A stretch of 64,000 bases of DNA from Eikenella longinqua (GCF_001648355.1 NZ_LXSL01000014.1:5467-69466); one strand, 5' to 3'; positions 45,047-54,380 are shown, counted from the first letter of the stretch. The notes: generated from the letters alone by a model not told the origin. Numbers and translations are program-made.

Positions 45047-45978
45047 GCGTTTTCCGCTCCGAAGCGGCTGCCGGCGGCAACGGGGTGGCCGGCCAGGAAG
45101 GCGGCGGCTTCCATACGGGCGCTGCCGGCGGGTTGCAGGGTTTGGATGAGTAGGGAACTGCTGCCGCAGGCTACCTGAATGCCGTTTTTATCGGCTTGCA
45201 ATATGCTGCCGGATTGGCCGCCGGCTGCGCAGATTTGCGCCGACCAGATTTTCATCGGTTTGCCGCGGTAGTTGCACCAGGCGCCGGGCACAGGGTTGAA
45301 GGCACGGATGCGGCGTTCGATGGCTTCAGCGGGCTGGCTCCAATCGATTTCGGCATCGGCTTTGCTTAATTTGTGGGCATAGGTGATGCCGTGTTCGGAT
45401 TGGGGCTGGGCAGTGCGTTGTGAAAAGTGTTGCAAATCGGCAACAATAGCGCGGGCGCCGATGGCGGCCAGTTTGTCGTGCAGGGTTTGCGCGTTGTCGG
45501 CGGGGAGGATGGGGCAGGGGTGGCGGCTGACTACGGCGCCGGTGTCGAGCCCGGCGTCCATCTGCATGATGCAGATGCCGGTTTCGCTGTCGCCGGCTTC
45601 GATGGAGCGTTGGATGGGGGCAGCGCCGCGCCAACGGGGCAGCAGGGAGGCGTGGATGTTGAGGCAGCCGTGGCGCGGAATATCCAGCACGGCTTGCGGC
45701 AGCAGCAGGCCATAGGCGGCCACGACCATCACGTCGGCTTCGAGCGAACGCAGCATTTCCTGCGTGGCTTCAACTTTCAGGCTTTCGGGTTGGGCTACCT
45801 GAAAACCGAGTTCGAGCGCGGCTGTTTTCACCGGCGAGGCTTGCAGTTTCATGCCGCGGCCTTTGGGGCGGTCGGGCTGGGTGAGCACCAGCGGAATGTC
45901 GAACCCGGCTTCGGCGATGGCGCGCAGGGCGGTGGCGGCGAAATCGGGTGTGCCGGCAAAAATTACTTTTCGAATCAT
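45043..45978 (-). CDS. fmt: Methionyl-tRNA formyltransferase
   Basis: 311 residues. KVIFAGTPDFAATALRAI starts the protein; the formyltetrahydrofolate-binding HASLLPRWRGAAPIQRSIEAGDSETGICIMQMDAGLDTG is complete, and the C-terminal domain has IRAFNPVPGAWCNYRGKPMKIW. It formylates Met-tRNA for initiation. It is 26 nt downstream of def, the usual partner that removes the formyl group. DUS copies inside lie near 45168 and 45790, and another (45983-45996) sits between fmt and def just before the fmt ATG. Confidence 0.97.
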   Translation of the reverse strand: MIRKVIFAGTPDFAATALRAIAEAGFDIPLVLTQPDRPKGRGMKLQASPVKTAALELGFQVAQPESLKVEATQEMLRSLEADVMVVAAYGLLLPQAVLDIPRHGCLNIHASLLPRWRGAAPIQRSIEAGDSETGICIMQMDAGLDTGAVVSRHPCPILPADNAQTLHDKLAAIGARAIVADLQHFSQRTAQPQSEHGITYAHKLSKADAEIDWSQPAEAIERRIRAFNPVPGAWCNYRGKPMKIWSAQICAAGGQSGSILQADKNGIQVACGSSSLLIQTLQPAGSARMEAAAFLAGHPVAAGSRFGAENA

Positions 45979-46004
45979 GATTTTCAGGTAGCCTCTTGCT
46001 GTGT

Positions 46005-46508
46005 TTACAGCGTGTGTTTGTCGAGTTTTTTCATTTTGGTTTTGATGCGTTCCTGCTTCAGGCGCGACAGGTATTGCACGAAAACTTTGCCGTCGAGGTG
46101 GTCGATTTCGTGCTGGATGCAGATGGCCTGCAGGCCGTCTGCATGGATGGTGTAGGGCTGGCCGTCAAGATCCAGCGCTTCGGCTACGATGGTTTCGGCG
46201 CGGGTGACTTTGTCGTACACGCCGGGCACCGACAGGCAGCCTTCTTCATACACGGTTTCGCCGTTGCGCTCGAGAATCACCGGATTGATAAGCACTTGCA
46301 GCTGGTCGCGGCTCTCAGACAAATCCATCACCACCACGCGCTCGTGTACGTCCACCTGGGTGGCGGCCAGGCCGATGCCTTTGGCCTCATACATGGTTTC
46401 GGCCATGTCGGCCACCAGTTGTTTGATGCGTTCGTCTACCTTCTCCACCGGCTTAGCCACCAGGTTCAAACGGGGGTCGGGATAGCGCAGAATGTTCAGT
46501 AAAGCCAT
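46005..46508 (-). CDS. def: Peptide deformylase
   Basis: 167 residues with all three motifs: GIGLAATQ, EGCLSVP (Cys ligand) and QHEIDHLDG (His ligands and catalytic Glu). It removes the formyl group from nascent proteins. It is the first gene of the run def-fmt-rsmB-DUF4390-ntrY-ntrX. The LysM gene starts divergently 174 bp away, so the promoters of both lie in 46509-46682. Confidence 0.97.
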   Translation of the reverse strand: MALLNILRYPDPRLNLVAKPVEKVDERIKQLVADMAETMYEAKGIGLAATQVDVHERVVVMDLSESRDQLQVLINPVILERNGETVYEEGCLSVPGVYDKVTRAETIVAEALDLDGQPYTIHADGLQAICIQHEIDHLDGKVFVQYLSRLKQERIKTKMKKLDKHTL

Positions 46509-46682
46509 TTGATCTCTCTCTTCAGTGTGTAAGATAGTTACGTTCTTGTTACGGTTGTAACGGTTTTTTCGCCTGAATACTGGCGCAAGATACCTAAAAT
46601 GTTCTATGATTCCGTTAATTTCATCAACAACAACGTAAATAAAGCGTTATCAGGTTCGTTAATCCTAAAGGGAAGCTCTCTC

Positions 46683-47942
46683 ATGAGAAAACATATTATA
46701 ACCTTGCTTTGCGCCATTGGCTTGACTGTTTCCGCACTGTCCGCCGAGGCCGCGCCCAATCTGCGCGTGCGCCCCAACGCTCCCGCACGCTACACCGTGC
46801 GCAGCGGCGACACGCTGTGGGGTATTTCTGGCAAATACCTCTACCGTCCGTGGCAATGGCCGCGGCTGTGGGGCGCCAACCGCCGCACCATCCGCAACCC
46901 GCACCTGATTTACCCGGGGCAGGTCTTGGTGTTGCATTATGTCAACGGCCAGCCGCGCCTGCGCGTTGAAGGTGGCAGCATCCCCACCATAAAATTACAG
47001 CCGCGCGTACGTGAAACTTCTGCTGGCTACGGCATCTCCACCATCAACATCAACTATTACCGCATGTTTATGAAACATCCGCAGGTAATTGCCCGACGCA
47101 CTACCCAAGACGCACCGCGTATCATCGCCGGCCCCGAAGGCAAAACCATGTACTCCTTGGGCGACCGCGTGTATGCCTACGGCATTACCCAGCCCGGCGA
47201 ATATCTGGTTTACCGCCCGATTAAAGACATCCGCGATCCGGAAACCGGCAAATTCATCGGCCAGCAGGTTGTGTTCAGCGGCAAACTGGCCACCCTGCCG
47301 GTAACCAGCAGCGCCTTGGCCAACCGCTCTGAGCGCGACAGCCGAGAACTGCCGGATAACCAGTATTACACCCGCCTGCATCCGCTGGTGAAAGTGCCCA
47401 CCGAAACCGCACAAGCCTTGCAGATTCGCGAGCAGGTGGCTGAAATCCGCGAAGGCGACTACCTGATGTATTACAACGGCGAGGAAAACGCCTTCAACAT
47501 GATGCCGCATGCGCCGGATAACCAGGTGAAAGCCGTTATCGTCGACGTATTGGACGGTATCAGCGAAGCCGGCCAGTTCAGCACCATTACCCTGAACAAA
47601 GGCTTGGCTGATGGTTTGGACAAAGGCACGGTGTTGAGCCTGTATCGTCAGAGCCGCCAAGTGCGCACCGATGTGACCAACCGCCCGACCATCAAATACG
47701 TGAACATCCCGTCCGAAGAAATCGGGTTGGCTATGGTTTACTCAGTGGGCGAACATGTTTCTTCCGCCATCATTCTGGAATCTACCGCCAACGTATCTAT
47801 TGGTAATTTGGCCACCGAGCCAGGTCATGATTTGGACGACATGGGTACCGAACATCGTCATGCGCCCAACACGCCGCAAGGCCCGTATGAATACGAGCAC
47901 CACCAGTATGATCTCCGCAGCAATATCGATCCGACCCGCTAA
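46683..47942 (+). CDS. Secreted LysM peptidoglycan-binding protein
   Basis: 419 residues from the ATG at 46683, with AAAGGGAAG upstream; an in-frame extension to 46599 is not needed. A signal peptide (IITLLCAIGLTVSALSAEA) is followed by one LysM domain at residues ~35-85 (ARYTVRSGDTLWGISGKYL, WGANRRTIRNPHLIYPGQVLVL). The remaining ~330 residues are a conserved neisserial-type domain without known function. It should bind the peptidoglycan in the periplasm. It is divergent from def, an arrangement also known in Neisseria, and is followed by a DUS terminator. Confidence 0.9.
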   Translation: MRKHIITLLCAIGLTVSALSAEAAPNLRVRPNAPARYTVRSGDTLWGISGKYLYRPWQWPRLWGANRRTIRNPHLIYPGQVLVLHYVNGQPRLRVEGGSIPTIKLQPRVRETSAGYGISTININYYRMFMKHPQVIARRTTQDAPRIIAGPEGKTMYSLGDRVYAYGITQPGEYLVYRPIKDIRDPETGKFIGQQVVFSGKLATLPVTSSALANRSERDSRELPDNQYYTRLHPLVKVPTETAQALQIREQVAEIREGDYLMYYNGEENAFNMMPHAPDNQVKAVIVDVLDGISEAGQFSTITLNKGLADGLDKGTVLSLYRQSRQVRTDVTNRPTIKYVNIPSEEIGLAMVYSVGEHVSSAIILESTANVSIGNLATEPGHDLDDMGTEHRHAPNTPQGPYEYEHHQYDLRSNIDPTR

Positions 47943-47963
47943 GTGTTGATCTGTTCGGTCATG

Positions 47964-47996
47964 AGGCTACCTGAAATTTTCAGGTAGCCTTTTATT
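47964..47996 (+). terminator. Compact DUS-pair terminator after the LysM gene
   Basis: AGGCTACCTGAAA/TTTTCAGGTAGCCT, nearly without loop, followed by TTTATT; 21 nt beyond the stop codon. Confidence 0.8.
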
Positions 47997-48191
47997 GGGA
48001 GAAAGGGCATATTCAAGTTAATTCAAAGGGTTTGGTTGGGCAATTCAAACTTGTTTCAGCATTGCTGTGTTTCGTCCGTCTGCGGCTTAAATGAAGGCAG
48101 TGATGGGGCAGACAGAGCGCATCAGAGTGGTCGCCGCTGTATTATTTTTGGGCGCGTCGATGTTTTCCCTGCGCCCAATTAAATCAACTGT

Positions 48192-48236
48192 GTTTTCAGG
48201 TAGCCTGCTTCATGCGGAAGAGGCTACCTGAAAACT
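48192..48236. terminator. DUS inverted pair
   Basis: GTTTTCAGGTAGCCT (about 48192-48206) and AGGCTACCTGAAAAC (48221-48235) surround a 14-nt loop between convergent genes. Confidence 0.5.
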
Positions 48237-48337
48237 GTCTGTAAGTTGGTGTGCAGCATTTCAAACGCTGTGGCTGGGTGCGGCATTTTGCCAAGGTGCA
48301 ACGTTACTTCAATACCCTGTTCTTCACCCAAACCAAA

Positions 48338-48381
48338 CAGGCTACCTGAAAGCCGGATAAACCGTTTTCAGGTAGCCTGTG
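48338..48381 (-). terminator. DUS-pair hairpin after ftsK
   Basis: ACAGGCTACCTGAAA (48337-48351) and TTTCAGGTAGCCTGT (about 48367-48381) are exact reverse complements, ending 16 nt beyond the ftsK stop codon. Confidence 0.7.
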
Positions 48382-48396
48382 TCTGCGGGCAAACGC

Positions 48397-51300
48397 TTAA
48401 TCGTCGAGCTGATCAGCCCGCGCCAGGATGGTGCGTTTGCCGTTGGTGTCGGCAGGAGAGACGATACCTTCGGCCTCCATCTGATCCACCAGCGTGGCGG
48501 CTTTGTTGTAGCCGATGCGCAGGTGGCGCTGGATGGAGGAGATGGTGGCTTTCTGCGTGCGTAGCACGATGGCCACGGCTTCGTCGAACAGCGGGTCTTT
48601 GGCGCTGCTGCCGATGCCGCTGTTGGCGTTGCTGAACAAATCGTCGCTGCCCACGCCGGAGGTGAGGATGTCGTCCACATAGTCGGGCGCGCCGAAGCCT
48701 TTGAGGTATTCGGCCACGCGCTGTACTTCGCTGTCGGCCACGAAGGCGCTGTGCACGCGCTGCGGATAGCCGGTGCCGGGCGGCAGGAACAGCATATCGC
48801 CTTGGCCGAGCAGGTTTTCCGCGCCCATTTGGTCGAGGATAGTGCGGCTGTCCACTTTGGAGGCTACCTGAAAAGCGATGCGGGTGGGGATATTGGCTTT
48901 GATCAGGCCGGTGATCACGTCCACGCTGGGGCGCTGGGTGGCGAGGATCAGGTGGATGCCGGCGGCGCGGGCTTTCTGCGCCAGGCGGGCAATTAGCTCT
49001 TCGATTTTCTTGCCGGAAGTCATCATCAGGTCGGCAAATTCGTCCACCACCACCACGATGTGCGGCAACCTGGTGAGGAGCTCGGGGTTGTCGGGGGTGA
49101 GGCTGAAGGGGTTGGTCAGGCGTTCGCCGCGTTCGGCGGCTTCTTTGATTTTCTGGTTGTAGCCGGCCAGGTTGCGCACGCCCACGTGGCTCATCAGGCG
49201 GTAGCGTTTTTCCATTTCGTTCACGCACCAGGTGAGCGCGTTGGCGGCCAGCTTCATATCGGTTACCACGGGCGCGAGCAAATGCGGAATGCCTTCGTAA
49301 ACAGATAGTTCCAGCATTTTCGGGTCAATCATAATTAGGCGCACTTCATCGGGCGTGGCCTTGAACAGCAGCGATAAAATCATTGCGTTCACGCCCACGG
49401 ATTTGCCCGAGCCAGTGGTGCCGGCCACCAAGAGGTGCGGCGCCTTGGCCAAATCGGTTACCACCGGCTGGCCGGTGATGTCTTGCCCCAGTGCCAGCGT
49501 GAGCTTGGATTTGCTCTCGGTAAACACCGGCGAATTGAACACCTCGCTCAGGCGGATCATCTGCCGCTTGGGGTTGGGCAGCTCCAAGCCCATGCAGGTT
49601 TTGCCCGGGATGGTTTCCACCACGCGGATGGCAGCCACGCCGAGCGAGCGGGCCAAATCTTTTTCTAAGTTAATCACAGAGTTGCCGCGCACGCCCACAT
49701 CCGGCTCGATTTCGTAGCGGGTAATCACCGGCCCGGCATAGGCGTCCACCACGTTCACTTTCACGCGGAATTCGGCCAATTTTTCTTCGATTTTGATGCT
49801 GTTGTCCAGCAGCTGCTCCTCGCTCAGGATGGCGTTGCTGTCGTGTTGCGAGGGCAGCAGCAGCTCGTTCATCGGCACATGGTATTCGCCGTAATCGGTA
49901 AACGATACGGCGGGCACGGCGGAAACGGGCGTGGCTTCCGGCGGCAAATCGGGCAACGGCGGAATGCTTGGCGCGGCTGCCTGATTCTGCCACGCGGCAT
50001 CGGCCGCGCCTTGCTCTAAGGCCTGCTGCCATTCGTTGCCGTCGTCGAATTCGATGCTGTTGTCGGCAGCGGGCGCTTGCTCGGCCAGCGAATAGTCGGG
50101 GCGGAAATGGTAGCCGCTTTCGACAGCGGGCTCGGCGGGGCTGCCTATCGGCTCGGGAGCGGCAAGGGCAGGCTCGGGCTGGTTTTCGCCAATCAGCCAG
50201 GGCGGATTAGCGTTGTCGGGAGCGGGTTGGGCGAAGAAGCTTGGTTGTTCGGCAGACAGCGCCGACTCCTCCTCGGCTGGCGGAGCGGGCTGCCCATCCG
50301 GCACGGTAGCCGGCTCGAACGGGGTAAAGCGGGTGGAAATCGGCGCCATGCTGCTTTGCGTCGGTACCACCGGCATTTTTGCGCCCTGGCTGTGGCTCAC
50401 GCGCGCCGCGGCAGGAATCACGCTTTCGCGCACGGTTTGGCGCTTGAAGCGGCTGCGCTGGCGGTTGGCCGGGGCGTCGGTTTTGGCCAGGTTGGCCAAG
50501 ATTTCGTCTTCCCCGATCACGGCCAAATCCAACTGCTGCTGCGGCACGGCTGCCGGTTCGGCACTCGGGCGGGGCTGCTGGCGAGCGCGCAGGCGCTGGC
50601 GCAACAGGTTGTTGCGGATGTCGTCGTGGCTGATGGTGTGCAGCGGTTCGGCCGGCAGGTGGGCTTGGATTTTTTCGCGCACATATTGCAGCGCAGGGTC
50701 GGCCGGGGTGATTTCTTCGCGCGGGGTTTCGGGTTGCGCCGGAGATTTGATCGGCCAGTTCAGCACCACGGTTTCCAGCGGTTTGGCTTCGGCGCTTTCC
50801 TGCTTGTGCAGCATGCGCGTGGCTTCGGAAAGGGAAATCACGGCCGGTTCTTCGTCGGGCTGCTCGGAATTTTCAGGTAGCCTGTGGCGGGTGGCCTCGG
50901 CTTCGGTGATCACCGGTAAATCGGGTGCCGGCTCGGAGAGATGGAAGGGTTCGGCCGCTTCATTTTCGTTTTCTTCGGCGGTCGGCGGCTGGTCGGCCGG
51001 CAGGGCGTGGGCTTCGGCGGCAGGTTCGGCGGTTTCGTTTTGGTTTTGAACGGTTTGCTCCGGCGTGGTAATGGCGGTTTCGTCTTCCACTTCGGCAGCC
51101 AGATTGGCTTCTTCCGGGCTGAAAATCGGCAGTTCTTCTTGATTTTCGCTCACGTTGCGGCGGCGGGCTTTTTTACGGCTGCCCACGGTGAGCTGTTCGA
51201 TTTTCTGGCGCAGTTCGTCTTGCACTTTTTGGTAGTGCAGCTTCACTTGGGTTTGCGCACGCTGCGGCAGCACATTGGGGCGGGCGGGCTGTTGCGGCGG

Positions 51301-51453
51301 GGTTTCTTCTGTTGTTTCAAGCTGTTCCTCGTTGCCCTGATGGCGGTTTAGATAGGTCAGCTCCAGCAGCCATTCGCGCTCTTCCCGTGCGCGCCACCAC
51401 AAGAGTGCGGCAATGCCGGCCAACAGCAGAATCAGCAGAAAAACTAAAAACAT
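48397..51453 (-). CDS. ftsK: DNA translocase FtsK (single membrane helix form)
   Basis: 1018 residues from the ATG at 51451-51453, with GGGAG upstream; a TTG start 27 nt earlier is possible. Only one membrane helix is seen (FLVFLLILLLAGIAALLWW), whereas the usual FtsK has four. A ~430-residue Glu/Pro/Ala-rich linker follows. The motor has PHLLVAGTTGSGKSVGVNAMI (Walker A) and IVVVVDEFADLMM (Walker B), and the C-terminal gamma winged-helix ends the protein. It pumps chromosome ends towards the dif site at division. A DUS (near 48861) encodes FQVA within a conserved motor segment RIAFQVASKVDSRTILDQ; a second (near 50871) is in the linker. Confidence 0.94.
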   Translation of the reverse strand: MFLVFLLILLLAGIAALLWWRAREEREWLLELTYLNRHQGNEEQLETTEETPPQQPARPNVLPQRAQTQVKLHYQKVQDELRQKIEQLTVGSRKKARRRNVSENQEELPIFSPEEANLAAEVEDETAITTPEQTVQNQNETAEPAAEAHALPADQPPTAEENENEAAEPFHLSEPAPDLPVITEAEATRHRLPENSEQPDEEPAVISLSEATRMLHKQESAEAKPLETVVLNWPIKSPAQPETPREEITPADPALQYVREKIQAHLPAEPLHTISHDDIRNNLLRQRLRARQQPRPSAEPAAVPQQQLDLAVIGEDEILANLAKTDAPANRQRSRFKRQTVRESVIPAAARVSHSQGAKMPVVPTQSSMAPISTRFTPFEPATVPDGQPAPPAEEESALSAEQPSFFAQPAPDNANPPWLIGENQPEPALAAPEPIGSPAEPAVESGYHFRPDYSLAEQAPAADNSIEFDDGNEWQQALEQGAADAAWQNQAAAPSIPPLPDLPPEATPVSAVPAVSFTDYGEYHVPMNELLLPSQHDSNAILSEEQLLDNSIKIEEKLAEFRVKVNVVDAYAGPVITRYEIEPDVGVRGNSVINLEKDLARSLGVAAIRVVETIPGKTCMGLELPNPKRQMIRLSEVFNSPVFTESKSKLTLALGQDITGQPVVTDLAKAPHLLVAGTTGSGKSVGVNAMILSLLFKATPDEVRLIMIDPKMLELSVYEGIPHLLAPVVTDMKLAANALTWCVNEMEKRYRLMSHVGVRNLAGYNQKIKEAAERGERLTNPFSLTPDNPELLTRLPHIVVVVDEFADLMMTSGKKIEELIARLAQKARAAGIHLILATQRPSVDVITGLIKANIPTRIAFQVASKVDSRTILDQMGAENLLGQGDMLFLPPGTGYPQRVHSAFVADSEVQRVAEYLKGFGAPDYVDDILTSGVGSDDLFSNANSGIGSSAKDPLFDEAVAIVLRTQKATISSIQRHLRIGYNKAATLVDQMEAEGIVSPADTNGKRTILARADQLDD

Positions 51454-51550
51454 AAGCAGCGGCTCCCAAGTTTCGCGCAAAGGCTGGCATTTTAACGTGT
51501 TTGCGGCCGAAATTAAACCGCCCGCAAGAGGCGGGCGGCAGACAGGGTGT

Positions 51551-52384
51551 TTACAGCCGGATTTCGATGTTGTCGATTAGGCGCGTGCTGCCCAAACGGG
51601 CGGCGGCCAGCACCACCAGTTCGCTATCTCCCACATGGGCTACCTGAAGGCTGCCAGCGTGGCGGATTTCCACGTAGTCCACCTGCCAGCCAGCCTGCGA
51701 CAGATTGGCAACGGCTTGTTTTTCCAAGCCGGCGTAATCGCGGCTGCCGGCTTCGACGGCGCGGGCAATAGTTTGTAATTCGCGGTAGAGCTGCGGCGCT
51801 TGTGCGCGTTCGGCTGTGTTCAGATATTGGTTGCGGCTGGAGAGTGCGAGGCCGTCGGCGGCGCGGCCGATGTCTACCGGCACGATTTGCAAGTTGAAGT
51901 TTAAGTCAGCCACCATGCCTTGGATGATGGCGAGCTGCTGGTAGTCTTTTTTGCCGAAGCAGGCAAAATCGGGCTGCACGATGTTGAACAGCTTGGCCAC
52001 CACGGTGGCCACGCCGCGGAAATGCCCGGGGCGGAAGGCGCCGCACAATTCGTTTTGCAGGTTGGGCGGCTCGACGTTGTATTGTTGGGCCACGTGCGGA
52101 TAGAGCTCGCGCTCGTCGGGCGCGAATATCACGGCCACGCCTTCGTTGGCCAGCTTGGCGGCATCCTGCTCCAGCGTGCGCGGATAGCGGTCGAAATCCT
52201 CACCTTGGCCGAATTGTAGGCGGTTTACGAAAATGCTGACCACAACCTGCTGCGCGCGTTTGGCCGCTTCGCGCACCAAGGCCAGATGGCCTTCGTGCAG
52301 GTTGCCCATGGTCGGCACCAGCGCCACGCTGCCGGCTTCTTTGCGCCAGGCGCGGAGTGCTTCGATAGTATGGATGATTTGCAT
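51551..52384 (-). CDS. panC: Pantothenate synthetase
   Basis: 277 residues from the ATG at 52382-52384. The nucleotide-binding VPTMGNLHEGHLALVREA (HIGH-like HEGH), SIFVNRLQFGQGEDFDRYPRT and KKDYQQLAIIQGMVADLN are diagnostic; GLALSSRNQYL carries the KMSKS-like motif. It joins pantoate and beta-alanine to pantothenate with ATP. No panB or panD is adjacent. A DUS near 51638 lies inside the gene and encodes LQVAHV. The gene stands alone. Confidence 0.95.
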   Translation of the reverse strand: MQIIHTIEALRAWRKEAGSVALVPTMGNLHEGHLALVREAAKRAQQVVVSIFVNRLQFGQGEDFDRYPRTLEQDAAKLANEGVAVIFAPDERELYPHVAQQYNVEPPNLQNELCGAFRPGHFRGVATVVAKLFNIVQPDFACFGKKDYQQLAIIQGMVADLNFNLQIVPVDIGRAADGLALSSRNQYLNTAERAQAPQLYRELQTIARAVEAGSRDYAGLEKQAVANLSQAGWQVDYVEIRHAGSLQVAHVGDSELVVLAAARLGSTRLIDNIEIRL

Positions 52385-52557
52385 AATGGTTTGCCCGATA
52401 AACAAAATGCGGCGCAGTATACTCCGCTGCGCGTGGGGAGGCTACCTGAAAACTTTTGTTTGGGTGATAGGGAGGCGGGTTTTGGGCGGGGAGGCAGGTA
52501 TTGCCCAGCTCAAGTGAAACGTGTTGGGCTGTGTTGAAGGGCGATGGCGCAAAAGCC

Positions 52558-53532
52558 TCAGTCTTGCAGTTGGCTGAAGTATTTCTGCATCACGAGCAGG
52601 CTGGTGATGAGCTCTTGCTTGGGCTGAAAGAAGGGCTGCATATAGGCGTTGGCATTGCGGATGATGCGTTCGGCGGCTTGGGGGTGTTGGCGGTAGAAGT
52701 TGAGTTTTTCGTCGAAGTCGCTGTAGTCGGGCTGGAGGTGGACATAGTGGATTTCGGGTTGGAGATGGCCTTCCATGAGCCAGGTTTCATATACGGGGCT
52801 GGTCATGAAGCAGAGGGAGCGGGATGCCAATATCCATTTGAGGTTGGTGGCGACGTCGTTGCCTTCGATGCTGAGGATGTATTTGTATTGCAGCTGCTGG
52901 CCGACGCTGAGGAAGCTGCGGTGGTATGGCTCGTGGGCGGATTGTTTGAGTACGCAGCCGACGTCGCACAGGGGGTGGCTGTGGTATTGGCGCAGGAAGC
53001 GTAGGCGCTGTTCTTGGTGGGCGGCGCCGCGCCAGACGAGCCGGTCTTGTTTGGCGGCGAAAGGGGTGCGGTCGGGGTAGATGTAGAAGTGGCGCACGCT
53101 GTCGAACTTGAGCAGGACGGAGTGTTGGTTATCTTTCCGGATGGGGCGGCTTTTGACGAAGGCGGGTTGGGCGGGGATGTGGGTAACGTCGCCGAATTCG
53201 TAGGCGAATCGGGCGCTGGCGGGGAAATAGCGCAGCAGGGCGGCAAGGTCGTAGTAGTAGGAAGAGATATGATCGCCGCGTTTGAACGCTCCGGCCTGCC
53301 CTATGGGGGTGAGGCTGCCTGAAATAGTAAATGGCTGATTTTGCTTGTTGTAATAATCAACTCGCTCGTGGATGTGCTGTTGGGTTTCAGCAGGCAGGTG
53401 GGCAAATTCGGCCAGCGCGGGTCCGATGGCTTTGGCGAGCAGGCGGTGCGGCAGCAAGCCGAGGGGGCTGTGGCGGGTGTAGTAGGCGAGTTTGTGCAGG
53501 CGGCGGTGGTAGATGCCGAGATCGATAGACAT
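52558..53532 (-). CDS. Glycosyltransferase family 90-like (LPS-modifying type) protein
   Basis: 324 residues from the ATG at 53530-53532; a longer frame runs through the zinc-ribbon gene. KYILSIEGNDVATNLKWILASRSLCFMTSPVYETWLMEGHLQPEIHYV is close to the conserved C-terminal part of GT90/CAP10-like enzymes (nucleotide-sugar region with ETW), preceded by DRLVWRGAAHQEQRLRF. Such enzymes add sugars to lipopolysaccharide or capsule in bacteria; the donor and acceptor are unknown. There is no signal peptide. An AG-simDUS-like word (53312-53323) is in the gene. It lies 5 nt after the zinc-ribbon gene, in the same direction, so they form a unit. Confidence 0.82.
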   Translation of the reverse strand: MSIDLGIYHRRLHKLAYYTRHSPLGLLPHRLLAKAIGPALAEFAHLPAETQQHIHERVDYYNKQNQPFTISGSLTPIGQAGAFKRGDHISSYYYDLAALLRYFPASARFAYEFGDVTHIPAQPAFVKSRPIRKDNQHSVLLKFDSVRHFYIYPDRTPFAAKQDRLVWRGAAHQEQRLRFLRQYHSHPLCDVGCVLKQSAHEPYHRSFLSVGQQLQYKYILSIEGNDVATNLKWILASRSLCFMTSPVYETWLMEGHLQPEIHYVHLQPDYSDFDEKLNFYRQHPQAAERIIRNANAYMQPFFQPKQELITSLLVMQKYFSQLQD

Positions 53533-53537
53533 AGCGT

Positions 53538-53780
53538 TTAGCGGGCTTGCAGCAGTCGTTTGGCTTCCTGGCGTTTGAGCTTCCAGCCGTGGGAGCAGAT
53601 GGGGCAGGCGAGGTAGTATTTGGATTCCATGCGGAACAGGGGGATGAAGAAGAGGGTGAATTTGGTGTAGGCGTTGGTGATGTGAAGGTTGACGCGGTTG
53701 TTGCAATTGCCGCAGATGCAGCTCTCGCCGCTTTCGCCAAGGTCGTCGAAATAGCCTTTGCTGCCGAAGATGAAAATCAT
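53538..53780 (-). CDS. Small zinc-ribbon protein
   Basis: 80 residues. Two cysteine pairs, CICGNC and CPIC, separated by about 35 residues that include a hydrophobic stretch (FTLFFIPLFRM), form the treble-clef/zinc-ribbon pattern of short zinc-ribbon proteins. The C-terminus is basic (KLKRQEAKRLLQAR). It is directly upstream of the GT90-like gene (gap 5 nt) and 73 nt after ppiB in the same direction. A regulatory or membrane-associated role is possible but not shown. Confidence 0.78.
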   Translation of the reverse strand: MIFIFGSKGYFDDLGESGESCICGNCNNRVNLHITNAYTKFTLFFIPLFRMESKYYLACPICSHGWKLKRQEAKRLLQAR

Positions 53781-53853
53781 GCTGTGCTTTCTGTTTGGAA
53801 GGTTGCCTGCTTGCTCCGGGTCGGCTGGTGTGCGGCCGACCCGGATGCTTGGC

Positions 53854-54345
53854 TTAAACGATTTCGGCTTTGGTGATGACCACGGGCTCTACGGGCACGT
53901 CGTCGTGGTAGCCGTGGCGTTTGGTGGTGACGCCTTCGATGGCGTCCACCACATCTTGGCCTTCCACGACTTTGCCGAATACGGCGTAGCCCCAGCCGTG
54001 CAGGCTGGGCTCGGTGTGGTTGAGGAAGGAGTTGTCTTTGGTGTTGATAAAGAATTGGGAGGAGGCGCTATGCGGGGCTTGGGTGCGCGCCATGGCAAGG
54101 GTGTATTTGTTGTTTTTCAGGCCGTTTTGGGCTTCGTTTTTGATGGGCGCGCGGCCGGGTTTTTCATGCATGTTTTCGTCCATGCCGCCGCCTTGAATCA
54201 TGAAACCTTTGATCACGCGGTGGAAAATGAGGCCGTCGTAGAAGCCGTCTTTCACGTATTGTTCGAAGTTGGCGGCGGTTAGGGGGGCTTTTTCGTGGTC
54301 GAGCTCGATGCCGATGGTGCCGAAGTTGGTGTGGAGTTTGATCAT
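53854..54345 (-). CDS. ppiB: Cytoplasmic cyclophilin-type peptidyl-prolyl isomerase B
   Basis: 163 residues, no signal peptide. The cyclophilin motifs TNFGTIGIELDHEKAP, FHRVIKGFMIQGGGMDENM, MARTQAPHSASSQFFINTKDN and GYAVFGKVVEGQDVVDAIEG are all present, including the catalytic Arg of FHRV. It accelerates prolyl isomerisation in the cytoplasm. It is followed by the zinc-ribbon gene. A closely similar exported cyclophilin is encoded at 55013-55585, so both compartments are served by genes within 1.2 kb. Confidence 0.95.
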   Translation of the reverse strand: MIKLHTNFGTIGIELDHEKAPLTAANFEQYVKDGFYDGLIFHRVIKGFMIQGGGMDENMHEKPGRAPIKNEAQNGLKNNKYTLAMARTQAPHSASSQFFINTKDNSFLNHTEPSLHGWGYAVFGKVVEGQDVVDAIEGVTTKRHGYHDDVPVEPVVITKAEIV

Positions 54346-54380
54346 GTTGGTTGGTCCTGTATGGGTGGGGGAAATGGGAA

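Larger units (their letters stand above)
47943..48396. other. Intergenic region between the LysM gene and ftsK
   Basis: 454 bp between convergent genes. It contains three DUS pairs (47964-47996, 48192-48236, 48338-48381). The sequence at 48000-48190 shows no gene or recognisable RNA. Confidence 0.6.
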
